Shown: positions 62,420 through 64,000 of the stretch, piece by piece
How positions within the stretch are numbered: position 1 is the stretch's first letter
Layout: every line of letters begins with the position of its first letter
Source of the DNA: an uncultured Modestobacter sp.
GTDB lineage: Bacteria; Actinomycetota; Actinomycetes; Mycobacteriales; Geodermatophilaceae
Direction: 5' to 3'
DNA length: 64,000 nucleotides
Assembly: GCF_947486615.1 (NCBI RefSeq)
Contig: NZ_CANKUD010000013.1
Location: forward strand, 1 to 64,000
Translations under genes and position numbers: made by a program
Notes under the pieces: generated by a model
The model's database searches: none
What the model was told of the DNA's origin: nothing
The model's input: only the letters and a program-made list of their open reading frames with translations

Positions 62420-62468
62420 TGTCCCGCTCCCGACCGCATCAGGAGCCTGAGCTGCGATGAGCGAGAGG

Positions 62469-63365
62469 TCAGGCCCCCGCGACGAGCAGCGCCGCGGCCA
62501 GGTCGTCGGCGAAGCTCTCCACCACCGGCGGCAACCGCCGGCCGGCCTGGGCCTGCACCTGCAGGGTGCGCCGGGACAGTTCGGCGCCCTCCAGCGGCAC
62601 CGCCACCAGCCCCTCCGCGTCGGTCGGCAGCGAGACCGCGCCGAGGATCGCGACGGCGTCGGCGTCTCGGACGAAGCGGAGGGCGGCCTCGGAGGCGTCG
62701 CAGACGAAGACCGGGTCGAGCAGGCAGCCGGCGGCGGCGCAGGCGAGGTCGACCAGGGCCCGGCTGGTGGTGGACGTGGACGGCAGCACCAGCGGCAGCC
62801 CGGCGAGCTCCGCCAGCGGGACCGAGGCGCGACCGGCGAGCGGCGAGCCGGTGCCCACGACGGCGGTCAGCGGGGCGGGCTGGGCGTGCAGCACGCGCAC
62901 GTCGGCGTCCGCGACGATCGTGAAGGTCACCCCGAGGTCGCAGGCGCCGTCCCGGACCCGCTGGGTGGCCACTCCGGGAGCGGTGACGGCGAGGGCGAAC
63001 TGGACGTCGGGACGGCGACGGCGGAACCCGGCGACCACCCGGGGGATGAGGTCGTGCCCCGGGCCGTCGCTGGCCGCGATCCGGATGACCGGTCCGGGGG
63101 TGCGGCGCTGGCGGACCTCGTCGGCCACGGCCGTGGCGTCGGCCACCGCGCGCCGCGCGTACCCGGCGAAGGCGTGCCCGGCCGGGGTGGGCACCATCCC
63201 GGTGGCCTGCCGCTCGAACAGCGGCGTGCCCAGCTCGCGTTCGAGCCGGGTGAGCTGGCGGCTGACCGCCGACGCCGCCACGTACAGCCGCCGGGCCGCC
63301 TCGTTGACCGAGGAGGTGCCGTAGACGGCGAGGAAGTAGGTCAGCGCAGGATCGACCAGGGGCAC
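62469..63365 (-). CDS. LysR-family transcriptional regulator
   Basis: A 298-residue LysR regulator: winged helix at residues 5-65 (YFLAVYGTSSVNEAARRLYVAASAVSRQLTRLERELG split over the turn and recognition helices) and a periplasmic-binding-like effector domain, with IRIAASDGPGHDLIPRVV near residue 95 and VPLAELAGLPLVLPSTSTTSRALVD near residue 180. GTG 63365 is divergent from the peptidase gene, 111 bp away; a palindrome between them fits the LysR box T-N11-A. It probably controls the peptidase gene. Confidence 0.9.
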   Translation of the reverse strand: MPLVDPALTYFLAVYGTSSVNEAARRLYVAASAVSRQLTRLERELGTPLFERQATGMVPTPAGHAFAGYARRAVADATAVADEVRQRRTPGPVIRIAASDGPGHDLIPRVVAGFRRRRPDVQFALAVTAPGVATQRVRDGACDLGVTFTIVADADVRVLHAQPAPLTAVVGTGSPLAGRASVPLAELAGLPLVLPSTSTTSRALVDLACAAAGCLLDPVFVCDASEAALRFVRDADAVAILGAVSLPTDAEGLVAVPLEGAELSRRTLQVQAQAGRRLPPVVESFADDLAAALLVAGA

Positions 63366-63389
63366 GCGACCACGCTAGCGAGCTGCACC

Positions 63390-63406
63390 GTTGCCGCTGC
63401 GGCAAC
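63390..63406. promoter_or_regulatory. Palindromic LysR-type box
   Basis: A 17-bp palindrome, GTTGCCGC-T-GCGGCAAC, contains T-N11-A (63392 and 63404), the LysR contact pattern. It lies between the divergent LysR and M20 peptidase genes, 25 bp from the regulator start. A near-identical palindrome lies upstream of the XRE-cupin gene. Confidence 0.65.
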
Positions 63407-63476
63407 GCGGGTGCTCGATCATCGGCAGGGGCCAGCTGTTGTCCCTGTCGTCCTGCCCCTGACAGCGTTCCGGGGC

Positions 63477-64000
63477 ATGACGCGACGTGCAGCCCTGGAC
63501 GGCGCCACCGCCGTCTTCGACTCCGGGGACTTCCTCGCCCAGCTGCGCCGCCGGGTGGCCCACCCCTCCGAGAGCGCCTTCCCCGAGCGGGAGGGCGCGC
63601 TGCGCGCCTACCTCGACGAGGAGATCGTGCCGGCGGTCGAGGCGATGGGCTTCACGGCCCGGATCCTGGAGAACCCGGTGTCCCCCCGGCACCGGTTCCT
63701 GGTCGCCACCCGCGTCGAGGACGACGAGCTGCCCACCGTGCTCACCTACGGCCACGGCGACGTGCAGCCCGCGCACGCCGACCAGTGGCGCGACGACCTG
63801 GACCCCTGGCAGGTCACCGTGGACGGCGAGCGCTGGTACGGCCGCGGGGTGGCCGACAACAAGGGCCAGCACACCGTGAACCTGGTCGCGCTGGAGCAGG
63901 TGCTCGCCGCCCGCGGTGGCCGGCTGGGCTACAACGTCACGCTGCTGCTGGACATGGGGGAGGAGTTCGGCTCGCCTGGCCTGACCGAGCTGTGCGCGCG
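63477..64000 (+). CDS. M20-family metallopeptidase (truncated by the window edge)
   Basis: The first 174 residues of an M20 peptidase/deacylase. The frame runs open to the last base, so the rest lies outside the window. LTYGHGDVQPAHADQW contains the first metal ligand His and Asp, GERWYGRGVADNKGQH the second Asp of the bridge, and LLLDMGEEFGSPGL the catalytic Glu pair. M20 enzymes remove an N-terminal residue or an acyl group from small peptides or amino acids. ATG 63477 is the natural start at this point. Confidence 0.88.
   Translation, partial: MTRRAALDGATAVFDSGDFLAQLRRRVAHPSESAFPEREGALRAYLDEEIVPAVEAMGFTARILENPVSPRHRFLVATRVEDDELPTVLTYGHGDVQPAHADQWRDDLDPWQVTVDGERWYGRGVADNKGQHTVNLVALEQVLAARGGRLGYNVTLLLDMGEEFGSPGLTELCA

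Overview
This is a 64 kb window of very GC-rich DNA from a high-GC Gram-positive actinobacterium. GTG and TTG starts, 4-bp stop/start overlaps, Ser/Thr kinases with PASTA-like tails, mycothiol-type DinB and MDMPI folds, 13E12-type HNH proteins, DUF1206, an actinobacterial HelD/HelR and CYP152 together suggest Geodermatophilaceae (Blastococcus, Geodermatophilus, Modestobacter), though the exact genus is inference. I see no rRNA, tRNA, CRISPR array, prophage or intact insertion sequence. The window is mostly chromosomal housekeeping and stress functions, with one small accessory-looking patch near the right end.

Layout. 1-9.8 kb: the tail of an HNH nuclease gene, a small lipoprotein with a duplicated start region, a 993-residue sacsin-type HATPase protein, an orphan STAS protein, an HSL-type esterase, an acetyltransferase and two tandem DUF1206 membrane proteins. 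9.8-16.6 kb: a 33-residue RanBP2-type zinc-finger miniprotein below a short repeat array, a CYP152 peroxygenase with an uncharacterized partner, an overlapping RsbQ-RsbP-like pair, and an Acg-type nitroreductase. 16.6-31.3 kb: a HelR-like RNA polymerase recycling factor, a WYL regulator, many small DUF and DinB proteins, two coupled acyl-CoA dehydrogenases, a glutathionyl-hydroquinone-reductase-like protein, a formate/nitrite-type channel and an XRE-cupin regulator.

31.3-46 kb: two tandem PASTA-like Ser/Thr kinases, one with a tandem heptapeptide repeat inside its catalytic domain; an SDR; and an IclR-controlled set of a DMGDH/GcvT-type enzyme, a monomeric sarcosine-oxidase-type enzyme and a Rieske oxygenase, which reads as a stepwise N-demethylation route (betaine or a similar quaternary amine towards glycine). 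A class F sortase and an Excalibur-domain surface protein follow, then a NUDIX-like protein and a DUF4407 membrane protein. 46-57.9 kb: ECF sigma and anti-sigma genes, an ABC exporter, a GGDEF-EAL protein, an LLM flavoenzyme convergent with an Ssu-type ABC importer, a thioesterase and an MFS transporter.

58-64 kb: a MazF-type toxin and its antitoxin, two unknown genes, a GIY-YIG protein and a Fic protein. The Fic gene is bracketed by a perfect 45-bp direct repeat: one copy lies inside the GIY-YIG gene and the other begins a second, orphan 3' end of a GIY-YIG gene. This is the strongest hint of a mobile or rearranged unit. The window ends in a LysR gene divergent from a truncated M20 peptidase gene, with a palindrome between them that almost matches one upstream of the XRE-cupin gene.
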